Shown here: positions 48,697-60,644 of the stretch, piece by piece | How the letters are laid out: each line of letters begins with the position of its first letter | Position numbering within the stretch: position 1 is the first letter of the stretch | From: Caenorhabditis remanei | Lineage: Eukaryota > Nematoda > Chromadorea > Rhabditida > Rhabditidae | Reading direction: 5' to 3' | NCBI RefSeq assembly: GCF_010183535.1 | Contig: NC_071331.1 | Location: 11,718,001-11,782,000, forward strand | DNA length: 64,000 nt | The notes under the pieces: generated by a model | The model's input: only the letters and a program-made list of their open reading frames with translations | Told to the model about the DNA's origin: nothing | Databases searched by the model: none | Translations under genes and position numbers: made by a program

Positions 48697-50442
48697 ATGA
48701 ATCAAGATGAGTTATAGGACTTAGTGTTGCTCGTGAAACTGTATATTTTTCTGAAGAGATTAAAAACCTGGTCAACTAGATTATGGGCATGGAGAAAATA
48801 TCATACAGGTATCGAAACTTTAGGAAGAGTTCTTTTTTTCAAACTTAGCTTCTCAGTGGTCATATTTTTGGATCTATACCACTATGTAATTGGTGATTCA
48901 AGACAATTACTGACAACAAAAAATGAAAACAACAAAAATGTATTAACTGTTACCGGAAATAATTCAACTGACTTTGTGAACTCTAGGATTTGCTGAAACT
49001 TTATCCATGTCAATGTATTTTTGTACATCTCATGACCACGGTTAGTAAAAATTAACCTCAAAAATAAATCTCGAGAAACCGACAAACTTCAAAAAAAAAT
49101 CTAATACTTCACGGATCTCGATCATTTCCAAAAACGCCTCTATTACTGTTCGGAGTTTCTCTAAAACTTCCGGTGCTCATGGATCATGCGGGAGAAGGAA
49201 TCAAAAAGAACTCTGAAATTAATACGGACGAATGAGTTTACTTCTGTGCTGACTTCCTTATTCGGGCAGAAAGAATCACGAAAATGTGAAAAATGAGTGT
49301 GTCGCAAACTAAATAGAGACCTTGGGAAAGCAAAAGTTTCTCTAGGTGCTGATTATCACAAGTTACCGTAACAGTGAACTTTTTGAACTTTAACCCAGAT
49401 AATCTCTGAATATTCCCTTTATTTATATTTGAATAAAATGAATAATTTCCTTATTTTTTGGAGGGTGTTAAAAATTAAAAATAGCGCTGAAACTGGAGTA
49501 GGATTGGCCGCCGCAAAGGGGCGTTACAAGCTTTTTTGAGAAGAAGTTGGATTGATAATATCAAGTGGATTACCTTAACATTAACTTCCCAAAAAAACAA
49601 GTTAATGGAACAGTAATTTGTTGTGTATATAATTCGGTGCGTCAACCAACTGATGATCTCTTTTTTCTGTTTGAGGTATAAGCAGAAATAGAGTGAAAGT
49701 GAGAGAAAACGGTGTGCAAATCGTCGAGCAAATAGAATTGAAAATGGACACACAAAAAATAGGAGAACTTTTTTGGCCCAAAAACCAATATCGTTTTCCG
49801 AAGTGAAATGAAACTTTTTGGGGAATGTCAAAGCAGGGAGAGTCATATTGTGGAGCTTCAACAGCTTCTGAAAAAAACCAATTATAACTAGAAGGGGATA
49901 GATAAAAGATATTGAAGAGACGAAGAGAATCAAGAGTCAATAGAAGGCAAAAAAATGGAGAAGGAGAATGAAGAAAAGCAACACAAAAAACGGACAAATC
50001 GGAAGAGAAAAGAGCAACTGGAGAGCAAGAAAATGGAGAAGAAAAGAGGAAACAGAAGGGAGAGAAAGGGAGAAGGAGATGACAACAAACAAACAATCAT
50101 AAATCGGACAGTGATATTGAAATTGAGTCCAAACGAGAGGGAGTCGGTAGGGACAATGAGGAGGTTCTGGTTTTTTGAAAAGTTTATCAAGATATCTTGA
50201 TCTAAGAAGACGGAATACAAAACTGATGATCTTTAGAAAGAAACGAAACTAGTTGAAACATGTATAATAGGATCACATTGTGTTGTCTTTTACAAGAAAC
50301 AGCGAAATCTTATTTTTGAGAAAAGAGGAGTTGTCCATATTTTGCTTTCTTGAAACCTTCATCTCTATTGAACTCCATTAGTATATCCTAAAAACGGAAA
50401 CATTTCGAAGACTGATTAAATCAGTTAAAAAGTTTAGAATTA

Positions 50443-50463
50443 GTCTTCAAAACAAGATCGCAA
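50443..50463 (-). ncRNA. predicted 21U-RNA
   Basis: Core CAGTTTCA at 50502-50509; start motif TGAT; spacing 39. Confidence 0.5.
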
Positions 50464-50603
50464 TCACAAGCAGAAAAATTCTTCTGTTCTTCTTGCTATT
50501 GTGAAACTGAAATGTTATGAATACAAGAATTTTAGCATTGTGAACAATTTTTGCTTTCATCTCTGTACTTGTTCCATTAGAAATATTGGAAAGAATGGGT
50601 GCG

Positions 50604-50624
50604 TTAAGTATGTTAACCGTAACA
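50604..50624 (-). ncRNA. predicted 21U-RNA
   Basis: Core CTGTTTCA at 50661-50668; start motif TACT; spacing 37. The core lies 4 bp from the target duplication of the 436-bp MITE. Confidence 0.5.
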
Positions 50625-50679
50625 GTAAACGGTTTTACTTCCATATAGATCCTTTGTACATGAAACAGTAATTTTGGAT

Positions 50680-51115
50680 CAGAGTTGAGCGGAATTCCGC
50701 CTTTCGCCTTCCGCCTTCCGCTTTCCGCCACTTTTCTCTTTCCGCCTTCCGCTTTCCGCCAAAAATTTTCCTATTTCCGCTTTCTGCCTTCCGCCTTCCG
50801 CTGTTTAAAGATTTTTTCCTCAGCTTGAAAATTTTTATCACTTATTCCAATTTACTGATATTTTTGAGGTTTTTGTCAGCAAAGCTATCAGTGTTTACCG
50901 AAAAAACAAAATTTAACACAAATTTAACCATTTTAGTGTTTTTTACTACAAAATAAGGCCAAAATCGTGTTTTTGAAAGCGACATTGTATTCCGCTTTCC
51001 GCCGATATTTTTAAAATTCCGCCTTCCGCCTTCCGCTTTCCGCCCAAAAAATGTTCGTTCCGCTTTCCTCCTTCCGCCTTCCGCCATTTCAAAAACCGCA
51101 TTCCGCTTAACTCTG
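50680..51115. mobile_element. hAT-like MITE with CCGCCTT repeats, 436 bp
   Basis: Ends CAGAGTTGAGCGGAAT and CAGAGTTAAGCGGAAT (right end reversed), exact 8-bp duplication TTTTGGAT (50672-50679, 51116-51123). Subterminal arrays of CCGCCTTCCGCTTT-type units at 50696-50803 and 50991-51090. Confidence 0.85.
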
Positions 51116-51494
51116 TTTTGGATATTTTCATTTTTTCAAAGTTTTCGAATATTTCTTCTCGACTGAATATAGGTTAATCAGAAATAAGAGAACATTTTGC
51201 GTATTGAATAACTTGAAAGTAAACCTCAAAATATGTTAACACTGCTGGGTAACAGTTTTATTTCAAAATTTTTTTTGCTTGACTTAAAACTTATGGAAAC
51301 GTAATAGCCCGGCGCAGACCGCTAGAAAAGGAGTACTCAAATTCAATTTGCATAAGTGTTCATTATAGCGCCGTTAAAAGTAACAGAATTCATTTCAACA
51401 CATCGAGAAACTGAAAAAAACCGTCTGAAAACTGAAACACAAATATCTTAAATCGATTAGAATCTTTCTATTTCGATATTTTTGGAAAAAAAAA

Positions 51495-51515
51495 ACTGAT
51501 TCTACATCGATGAAA
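51495..51515 (-). ncRNA. predicted 21U-RNA
   Basis: Core CTGTTTCA at 51553-51560; start motif TAGT; spacing 38. Confidence 0.6.
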
Positions 51516-51868
51516 CTACCCATATTCTGAGTTAATGCAAAAAAGACGTTGATGAAACAGTGAATTTAAAAAAAAAGTGCATTCCTACAGTACTCCTCTC
51601 CAAATGATTCTTGATCATCTTCATCTCTTTTCTTTTTGAAATAATGCCAATAAATGATTTGACATTCAGACGGCACACCGGAAAAGAGAAAAGGAAAGAA
51701 GAAACATGATATGAGTGGAAAAATGAATCGGGAAGGGACGGCAAAGGGAAGAAAGACCGAAAGATAAATGCTCGAGACGAGCAAAAAACAGATGGGAAAA
51801 AGGAGGAACACCGGGGAACTGTAAGCAAGAGAAATGTAAACAAGGAGAGCAAAGAAATGTTCCAAATC

Positions 51869-51881
51869 GGGGGGGGGGGGG
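51869..51881 (+). repeat. 13-G homopolymer tract
   Basis: Thirteen consecutive G on the plus strand. Such tracts form G-quadruplexes and are the class deleted in C. elegans dog-1 (FANCJ) mutants. Confidence 0.9.
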
Positions 51882-52246
51882 AGATTCTTCACATTTTTGT
51901 TCTGAATCGAAAGAAAAAATTAGAAGTTTTTCGAGGTCAAGGAGATGAGAAGGCGGAAAATGCTGCTAGTAGGTCCAATTATGTGAGTGTACATCGGGAT
52001 GTTTGAGTGTGTATATACATGGAAAACTGACCATTTGAAGGGAGAGAAATGGAGAGAAAGATGACACATTTTTGACAGGAAACAAATGAAAACTTGTGCA
52101 GTAGGCAGGGAGGGAAAAATAATAATGAGGGAGGAGACACTTTTTCAGGATTAGAAAATTTCACAAAGAATCGCTCAGAAATATCTAAACTGCTCATGAC
52201 TATCTTGATTCGGGGAATTCGTAACTCGTTCGAATACAATTCTGGA

Positions 52247-52267
52247 ATTGCGAGAGGACTCTACAGA
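52247..52267 (-). ncRNA. predicted 21U-RNA
   Basis: Core CAGTTTCA at 52305-52312; start motif TACT; spacing 38. Confidence 0.5.
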
Positions 52268-53103
52268 GTACTGTGTACCGACAGATCGACCTATTTCATT
52301 ATTGTGAAACTGTAAAACAATGAAACAATGACAGTTGTTCTTTTGATCTACCGGAATTGGTCTTTTTGAGAATCACTAAGTAGCTGAAATTTTCTTGATT
52401 CGAATTACTTCCAAACTGAATTCAAGGTCTACTCTGAAACAACTTCTGTTTCAAAAATGTCTATCTCGAAATCAAACAATTTTGATAACTTATTCATTAT
52501 ACATAAGTCTCAACCTTGAACCCGAAAGTTTTGTTTGTTTATCCACTTGTTATCCTCATAAAAGATGCAATAAAATATCGGAAACTACTCACATAAAACT
52601 GATTAGTTATGAAATGAGAAAGAAAAGTGGAAAACGATGTGAGAGTAAGGAAGGGAAGAGAGTCAGCCAAATTGAGTTACTTATTGCCATTTTGGGAAAG
52701 AAAATGGATATGAATGAGAAGGGGAAAAGAGGAGAATTTAGTCATTTGGAACTAGGAATATGAGAAAATACAATACAAAAACTCATTTTTCAAAAGGGTG
52801 ATTTACATTTTTTGAATAGTGATATTTCCAGTGAAAGACTATTGGTCTTCATTTAAAGAAGCACTTGCCGAACGAGTAAATTTGAATAGACTGTTTATTC
52901 ATGAAAGTGAACATTTCTTTTTTTTCAAAGTTCTGTTTCCAAACATTTCTTTATGAGGATCGTCTTGGATTAAATGCTAATTTTACCAGGAAGTCAATGT
53001 TTAAAACTTTAAATTTATCTTTTTTAAATTCAGTTGAAGATGTTAACGAAAATTTACAGTTTCAGAGAAGGAATAATCCTCATTTTGAAATGAAAATTTT
53101 TGA

Positions 53104-53124
53104 TTCATATGATACTATATATAT
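53104..53124 (+). ncRNA. predicted 21U-RNA
   Basis: Core CAGTTTCA at 53057-53064; start motif TGAT; spacing 40. Confidence 0.4.
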
Positions 53125-53922
53125 TCATCTATCAGAATTTTAGCTGTTGATATTCCATTTCATATTCCCGGAACAGTGACTTGAATATAACAAAAAATAG
53201 AGACAAATTATGTTTCATCCAAAAACTGATCTACTGGAAAAAAACGTTTCGGAACGAAGTCTTCGAGAGTTTACTGGTATTTGTTTCTGTCTGAAAGATC
53301 ATAAAACGGTGCAAATGATTTTTGAAAAATCTATGTGAACTATTCAAAAAGAGGGTTTTGGACAATTCTTAAACAATTTTCCAAATCTACAAAAATAATA
53401 AAAACAAAAAGAAACCTCGTGATGGTTGAGAATAATGAAAAGAGAGATGGTTTGTACTGTAATCCATCATCTTCACACCAAAGAAAATGACAAGAAATTG
53501 GAAGAGAGGGAGGGAAAAAGAAAACGATGAAGGGCAGTTTCCGTCGGTTTGGCCCGAGGAAAGGGAATATGAAGGGCAGAAAAATAAATGAAAGACATAA
53601 ATTAACTCATATTTAACAAAGAAACATTTAAGTATTCTGTAAAACAGAAAATTAGAAAAGAGATGGGTGGTGAATTAGTTGATTGGATGAAAATGGTTCC
53701 TTGTTGAAATTACTGAGAAGTTCAGAAAATATAATTTCTGTAGAATAGAACGTTTATTTCAGAATATAACAAGATGCGCCGGTTCCGAGGAAAACTATAA
53801 CAATACTGTTCTAGAATCTCTAAATATAAATCTCGAGCTCGGAAGATTAGTTGATTTGTTAAGATTGTCCAAAATGGAAACAAGCTATTGGTATGACAAA
53901 TAGAATTGATTGAATTAAATTA

Positions 53923-53943
53923 CGAAAAAGCTCTATATATTGA
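53923..53943 (-). ncRNA. predicted 21U-RNA
   Basis: Core CGGTTTCA at 53982-53989; start motif CAAT; spacing 39. Confidence 0.5.
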
Positions 53944-54137
53944 TTGGTGAAAAAATAAAACCATTATATACAAACTCTAATTGAAACCGAATAATTTAAA
54001 TCTGAACAACGTAGCTTATCTTTCTGACTGCCACGTGCACTTGAATCTAAACTGGATTATAAGAACTTTAAATCACAATTGAAAATTATACGGTTCAAAT
54101 AACAGCATAAATAATTTATATGCAGCTTTTTAAGTTA

Positions 54138-54158
54138 CTCTGACACAAATCCAAAGAA
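54138..54158 (-). ncRNA. predicted 21U-RNA
   Basis: Core CAGTTTCA at 54197-54204; start motif CGTT; spacing 39. Confidence 0.5.
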
Positions 54159-55061
54159 ACGGAAATAAAAGAAAAATCTATGCAATATCAACTCTCTGAA
54201 ACTGTAAATTGAATTGAAAATAATCTCGAATTACTGATCAAATTTCTATCGAAATAGTTCAGTGGATCTGCTAGAAGAACCAATAAAAAGAAGAAGTCCA
54301 TTCTATTTCTGCTTAACCAAACTTTGGTTTTCCCTCCAACTGGTAACCACGCTCTATTGCACTTTCCTTGTTTCTCAATTCAATTTTCCACGCAAAAACA
54401 AGCAAATTGTGAAAAAGGAAGACGATGGAACAAACGAGTAGGGCTAGAACAAATCAGGGAATAAAAGTGCATATTCTTTTTCTCATATTGACTTGTACAA
54501 AAAGAAGAAAAAGAATGGAAAACGTACAAATAGAGTCCAAAAAGGACGAGAAGAATTCAATTAGATTTGGGGGAGGAGAACTCGAGTTCCGATGGAATAA
54601 AATGAGAGAAGGTCTCCCAAGGACCGTCTTCTTCTTTCTTCTTCCCCCTTTTTACTCTTTTTCCTTTTCTCTCTTCAATCAAAATAATGGGAAAGGAAAC
54701 GGTCTAATGTCTCAAGGAGAGATGTGATTGCCTGATGGGTGGGAAGATTCACATTTCGTTTGGCAGATTTGAATCATTTCGTTTGAATTTCGAACTAAAG
54801 GATTTCTAGAATCATTCGGAGAGTTTCAAACAGACAGAGATCACTGATAGAGGATTGTGTTCTGCTCCTCCTGTCAATCAAATGTTAGTTCCTCTTTCAA
54901 GGTCAAAGGTTCAGATACTTGTCACACCTAGACTCAATCTGTTTCGCGTGGAGTGAGAGCTCCAATTTTTCAACATTTTAAGTTACTACACTTTTGTCAT
55001 TTGGAAATACAGATAAAGTCATCATGTGGGAGAACTCAAAACATGTGTTTATACTGTTCGA

Positions 55062-55082
55062 AATAACGAATCGATTTGCGTA
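55062..55082 (-). ncRNA. predicted 21U-RNA
   Basis: Core CTGTTTCA at 55120-55127; start motif CGAT; spacing 38. Confidence 0.6.
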
Positions 55083-55710
55083 TCGAATAAGGAAAATTTG
55101 AAGTCAGCATATTTTGTCTTGAAACAGTAATCATTTCAAACATGGTTTTATCAGCTGCATACTCCAATTCAGTTAATTATGAAATATCCGAGAAAAAGGG
55201 GTTTGAAGGTAGCAATTGAGTTTGAAGTATTTCTAAATTGAAGCAAATTCACTTTCCCACACTTTTCTGAAACTAAACTAATTTTTTTCAGCAAAAAACT
55301 CAGAGCAAAACCTATTTGTCTCTTTTTCAGACTTATGTATCAGATTTGAGTTTCACAAATAGAAATCTAGAAAAGGGAAAAATATGTCCTTCGAGAGCAG
55401 GAAGTGAGACTCATAAGTTATTTCGCTCGTTCCAACAGTTACATGGAAAAAATGGAACTGACTCCGAATCTTAGAAGCTGGAAACAACCTTATTGTCGTC
55501 TACATAATGGAATTAGTTATGTTTTGATTGTATTAGTTCCCACTGTGCAGTTGAAAGATTTCACTAACAAAGTTACAGTTGTTTCGTTTGGAAGAGAAGA
55601 TTTTTTTGGAAGAAGTAGCACAGTATTTGGGAAAGATCTCAAAAAAGAGTAATCCGAAACAGAGTTTAATTGGTGACAGAAAAACTATAAAATGATTTTA
55701 GAAAAATGTT

Positions 55711-55731
55711 TTTTTTTTCGATCTATAGGAA
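55711..55731 (-). ncRNA. predicted 21U-RNA
   Basis: Core CTGTTTCA at 55770-55777; start motif CAAT; spacing 39. Confidence 0.55.
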
Positions 55732-57190
55732 TTGAAAATCCTGAACATGAAGTTGACATCAAATGTTTATGAAACAGAAATCCTTGAAAAACAACAAATC
55801 GAAATCAATTTCCAGAAAATCTGAGCCTGTTGCATGGCTACTGTATATTTATGAATTCACCAGCTTATTTAGTTTGCGCTCAGAAGAAGTCTTGATACGA
55901 TACTACATATATATAGATACCTTATAATAGAAAAATACCTGAAATTCCAGATGAAATGTACAGAACCAGTGAAAAGTGTGGAAAGAGGTCGTCATCGTGT
56001 CCTCATGTCAAATCCAGTTCTTTCCTTTTTTCCCGAATAAAACACAAAAAAGTACTGATAATTATCCGTCTTCTCTCCCTCTAATTGCCCTCCTTTTCCC
56101 TCTTCTTTCAATTCTTTTACACATTGTAATTCTACCGTAAAATTGAATTGAATCGAGAAATTGAAAAAGAGAAAAGAAGTGAATAGACTAAACAAGAACA
56201 TCTGGTCACTTTTCGAGAAAATATCAGGTCATTTTTTCTCGGGTTTATGATTCTTCGAAAGAACTTATTAAAACGAGAAAACATCTGGTGTTGAAAAGAG
56301 AAATCGGCCCCGGAGAATATAAATGTTGTATCCGAAATACATAAGAGCTCGTAAAAGAATGAAATAAATGAGGAGCCGATAATGTAACATGTTGAAAAAC
56401 GTGTAAAAGAGAGAAGAGAAACATTGGATGAAAATGAAAAAGACTGGAGTAGATGGGGGAGGGAAGATTAATTAGAAAAGAGATGTTCGATGATTTGTGA
56501 GATTTCTAGAGAGCAAGGTGGATTGAGTTTCGGTTTCAAGACTAACGTAAAATATATTTGATTTCTATGAGCAGGTATTGTGTAGCTCTTCAGTTGCGTC
56601 CTCGAAAAATTATTTTTTTCATGAGCATCTCCATGTTAGATAAATTTTGAGCTCAGTTTCAAACATGGTATTCTGTTAATATGGGGCAAAAATTATACCC
56701 AAAATTCTTAGAATAGTACAATTCCGTGATTAAACGTGAATTTCAACAACAGTGAAACATAATTATTTTAGCGAATTCAACAAGTTTCTAAGAATTATTT
56801 TTGGGATGATTCATTAAAGGCATTAAAAATACTTCAGCATCATTTGATTGATATCAAAAAAATCAATTCTTTTAATAAAAATTTTTGGAATGACCATTGT
56901 TTGAGCCAACAGTTTGAATGTTCTTATAGATCAGGATACGGAGTTTCTTGCAAGTCAGAATATTGAATGTTCAGATTAAGCCTTTAAAATCAAAAGGAAT
57001 GAATAGCATCCAGAAAATTTATTCAAGTAGAAAGTTGGCACAGAAAATTATTCAGTTTTTGAAAAATTTGGTCATTTGAAGTTACAGAAACCGTATAAAA
57101 ATTCAGTATAACTATTTACGAAAGCTGATTGACTAAACAATAGCACAATGGGGAGTTTCCATTGAGTTAGAAAATCAAACACATTTCAAA

Positions 57191-57211
57191 ATCCCGAAAA
57201 CCCGAGACATA
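57191..57211 (-). ncRNA. predicted 21U-RNA
   Basis: Core CGGTTTCA at 57251-57258; start motif TGCT; spacing 40. Confidence 0.4.
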
Positions 57212-58270
57212 GCAATTTGTTCTAAAAAAAATAACAACTTATGGGGATGTTGAAACCGCTGAAAATTCTAAAGTTTCCAATATTTCGAGTGATCAAAAAC
57301 TATAGTTTCACTTTCAAAATTCAGCATGAAAAGTTTCGATTCAAAACATTATACCATGCGTTTCTCTCGAATTGAGTCTCGATTTCAAAGAGAAGGGAGA
57401 GACGTAGACGGAGAGAGAAACAAAACATTTTTGGGGTTGGAATATCAGAAATAGAAACAAATCCTCTATTTCTGTCAATCTCATTTGTTCCCTTGGTATT
57501 ATTACATGAATGATACAATCGTTTTTAATAGCATGTATATTGTAAAAGCTGTCTAAAGTTAGTCCAAAAAGTAGTTTAACATTCTTAAAGAATTGAGGTG
57601 GACATAAGTCTCTAACTTGAAACGGAACTTTTTTTTAAATTATTCAGTTTCTAAACTTCTAGAAAATTCATGAAATGTGAACAACATAGTTTTCACCACA
57701 CTAGCTGCTCAATTCTAGAACATTCTGTCCATCCAAAAACTCTTTATTTTATGGTTGACATCAAACTGAAAAATGCAAGTAAAATGTAAGTGACAGCTCG
57801 AAGAAAAAAAAAGATATTCTGATGAATGTGTCTGAGAAGTGAGAGAAGAGAAGCGAAAAGAAGAAGACGTGTTGCTTGTTGGCTCGAAAAAAAAACAGAA
57901 AAGTTAGAGAGTATTGGAGAAGAAGAGACGCAGATAGAGCAATGAAAATGTTGTTTGGAGGGGACCTCGCCGCGCAGATAATCACTCGTTTTACTGCTTC
58001 TTTTTTCAGAGGAAATGTGACAATTTGACGCGAAGGAATATGAGGATGAGTTGCAGTGAGTAACTGGATTTCAGCTTCAACTTATTGTATGCATTTGGTG
58101 AGAATCAACAAAGTTGCAAAAAATTACAGTTTCAATAAACTCATAAATAGTGAATAGTTTTCTAGAAGGCTCTCAAAACGCGTCAGTTAGAATAGTCAAC
58201 TGAAATAATTTCCCAAAAAACAATCAGTTTCAGAAACTTGGAAAATAAAAGGAACCAGAGATTTTAATAC

Positions 58271-58291
58271 TCTGCCATGTACCGGATCCTC
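58271..58291 (+). ncRNA. predicted 21U-RNA
   Basis: Core CAGTTTCA at 58225-58232; start motif TACT; spacing 39. Confidence 0.45.
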
Positions 58292-58810
58292 ATAGTAATA
58301 TTTCATAACAAAAAATAAATATTCTGGATGAGGGAAAAGTGAAATTGTGTGTATGTATGTGTAGTTACTCATCTGTTTGTAAAAAGTTGACTACTCGATT
58401 TGAAAAGGACGACGACAATAGGAGTGACGATTGACAAATATCTCTCTATCGACGGTCTTTGTTGAGTGAAAAAAAAACAACAAGGGGGGAGAAAATAAAA
58501 GTTTTTGTTTACGGATTGAAAAAAAAAACAAGTGATCAGTATATCCGAAGTTTTATAAGAAACTTTGAAAAGAAAAAGTAGAAATTTTAGTTACAGAAAA
58601 CAAAATTCTTCAATCTAGGGGAAACTTTCAAAGTGAGTTACGGCTTTTTCGTTGTGAATTTCTTTATTTTTATTAATGAATCCCGCTTATTCTGCACCAT
58701 TGGAGCCCATTTGAACAAATTTGAACAAATTTCCCTCTCAATTATTAGAAGTTTCAATAGAGTTACAAAAAAGGAATCGGGATAATATGCATCAGCTCTG
58801 CACAATTCCC

Positions 58811-58911
58811 ACAACTGCGCTCCATCGAAACCCCCTTGAGGAATGACTCTGTTTCTCTGAATCTCTCAATTTCACACCCAATTTTTTGTGGTTTCGGTAG
58901 AGCGCGGTTGT
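58811..58911. repeat. 100-bp palindromic element
   Basis: ACAACTGCGCTCCATCGAAAC at the left pairs with GTTTCGGTAGAGCGCGGTTGT at the right (17 of 21 positions complementary). Half-sites of the same sequence recur singly across the gene-poor region. No target duplication seen. Confidence 0.6.
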
Positions 58912-59260
58912 AAGAAGTGTGCTGTGCTAATATATAAAGTCTTGTTATAATTAAAATAGAGCACTTACACGCAATAATGTTTCTAGGAATTTCTTTCATC
59001 CTCTTATTCTATTTATGTAACCGAAATAATTGTTTTAAATTCAAAACAAAAAGAAAACTGTTGATTCTCGATCTCTATGCCAAAATTAAATCCAACTATG
59101 CAGTGAAGCATTCCCGTAAAAATTCCCAGAAAAGAAAAAAATGAATCAAAAAGTAGAAGCGATAATGGAACATAGAATTATTATGAAAAGGAACGGAAAG
59201 AAAACATCTGGGAAAAGAAGAAAAAGGGAATGGTCTCATGGGAAGAGAGTATATATCCTT

Positions 59261-59288
59261 CCTTCTTCTTCTTCTTCTTCTTCTTCTT
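59261..59288. repeat. (TTC)n microsatellite
   Basis: Run of TTC units, about nine copies. Confidence 0.9.
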
Positions 59289-60510
59289 TCTTTAGTTATC
59301 ATTGGACACCGCCGACGAGAAAAAAGAAGAAGAAGATCACTCCAGATGTCTCCTTTTGTGTTCGCTTATTCTAGCGTAGACGTGTCATAAAAAGAGGAGT
59401 GAAGATCGAGAAGAAATATGGAGAAAAGAAAGGAATGGGAGGACTTGTGACGTACTATTCCCAGCAGGGTGGAGTGATTGAGCTGAAAATTTCAGTTTCC
59501 AAAATATTATTGGATCCGCGTCAGGAAGATAATAAAACTGAACGTTTTAGTTTCTACAAACTCAAAAAAAAAAGGAAAAAATTGAAACGAAAAAGAAGCC
59601 ACATCGTACAATAGCTCTACTGGCTCATTCCTCCCGAAAGACCATAGAGGATTAACGAATTCTTGCAAAAAAAGAGGGGATCTCTTGTCCTTTATCCATC
59701 TGGCATTTCTATCCCACTCCTTTTCATTAAAAATGAATTGTATTTGTATTCGAATGAGATGGAAAAAGAACATCTCGATGTCATCTTGAACCGAGCATCT
59801 TTGTGTTTCAAGTGACGTCAAGATGGAAGAAATCATGGACAGAATTCAAAATTTCAGCCTCCTACAATCTCAGTAAAACTAGCTAAAATTTTTGGTTTTA
59901 TACGATTGCAGAAAGAGAAAATCTATATTTTCGACGAAAATCAACAGAAAATTGAATAAAATAATAAATCTTGATGAGGTGTGAAATATGGAAAAAGGGA
60001 GAGAAAGGAACGATTAAACGGAGAATTGAAAAGATAACATTTGGATAATCGGAGAAAAGAGAGAGAATATTGGATGAATAAGCGTGTCTCGACCTTTTTC
60101 TTGCGGAAAGAGAGACACAGTACGTAAATAGAAATGAACGATTTGATTCAAATTGACAGCCAAATCAAGAGAGAAAGAACGGAAGGAAAGGTGAGAAAAG
60201 CTGAGAGGGAGATCTTCTCTATGCAGTGGTGAATTTTAATCAACGGCTCGTAACAAGTTTAATTGAATATTAGCATCGATTATCAAATCTATGATACAGT
60301 GAAAAAAATATTTAGGAGACAACTATGGATAACTGGAGTGGATTAGTAAGAAAATGACCATTTTATATTCAAACTTCTACAATAATAAAAACATTTTGAG
60401 AGCCCGGTTCCAGAGTTCTTCTAGATCAAAGATGCACAGTTTTCTGAATAATCTAGTCAAGTCAAACTATCTTCCAAGCTTCCCATCATGTTGAATCAAC
60501 AAAACTTTAT

Positions 60511-60586
60511 TCATTCCCCGTTTTTTTTCACTTTCCCCGTTTTTTTTCATTCCCCGTTTTTTTTCATTCCCCGTTTTTTTTCATTC
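60511..60586. repeat. 17-bp minisatellite, four units
   Basis: TCATTCCCCGTTTTTTTT-type units four times in a row, 60 bp before the basic ORF. Confidence 0.9.
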
Positions 60587-60644
60587 ATGAGAGGTCGGAC
60601 GAACATTTGTTAGGAATACGTAAGGAATCGAACGGGCAATCGAC

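Larger units (their letters stand above)
32887..60644. other. 27-kb gene-poor region, piRNA (21U-RNA) cluster
   Basis: No conserved protein gene is recognisable on either strand. What it holds: 41 predicted 21U-RNA loci (listed separately) with CNGTTTCA cores and YRNT start sites; three hAT-like MITEs; a 384-bp tandem duplication; polypurine blocks with purines on the plus strand; a 13-G tract; several CTGCGTCTC motifs; and one candidate first exon at 42457-42531. About three quarters of the cores point to the minus strand. It may be a very long upstream intron of the TPRA1-like gene or pure intergenic DNA. Confidence 0.75.

Noticed and set aside
50690..51090. CCGCCTTCCG arrays considered as CRISPR-like or satellite
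   Set aside because: They are subterminal repeats of a hAT-type MITE with a clear 8-bp target duplication, and this is a eukaryote.
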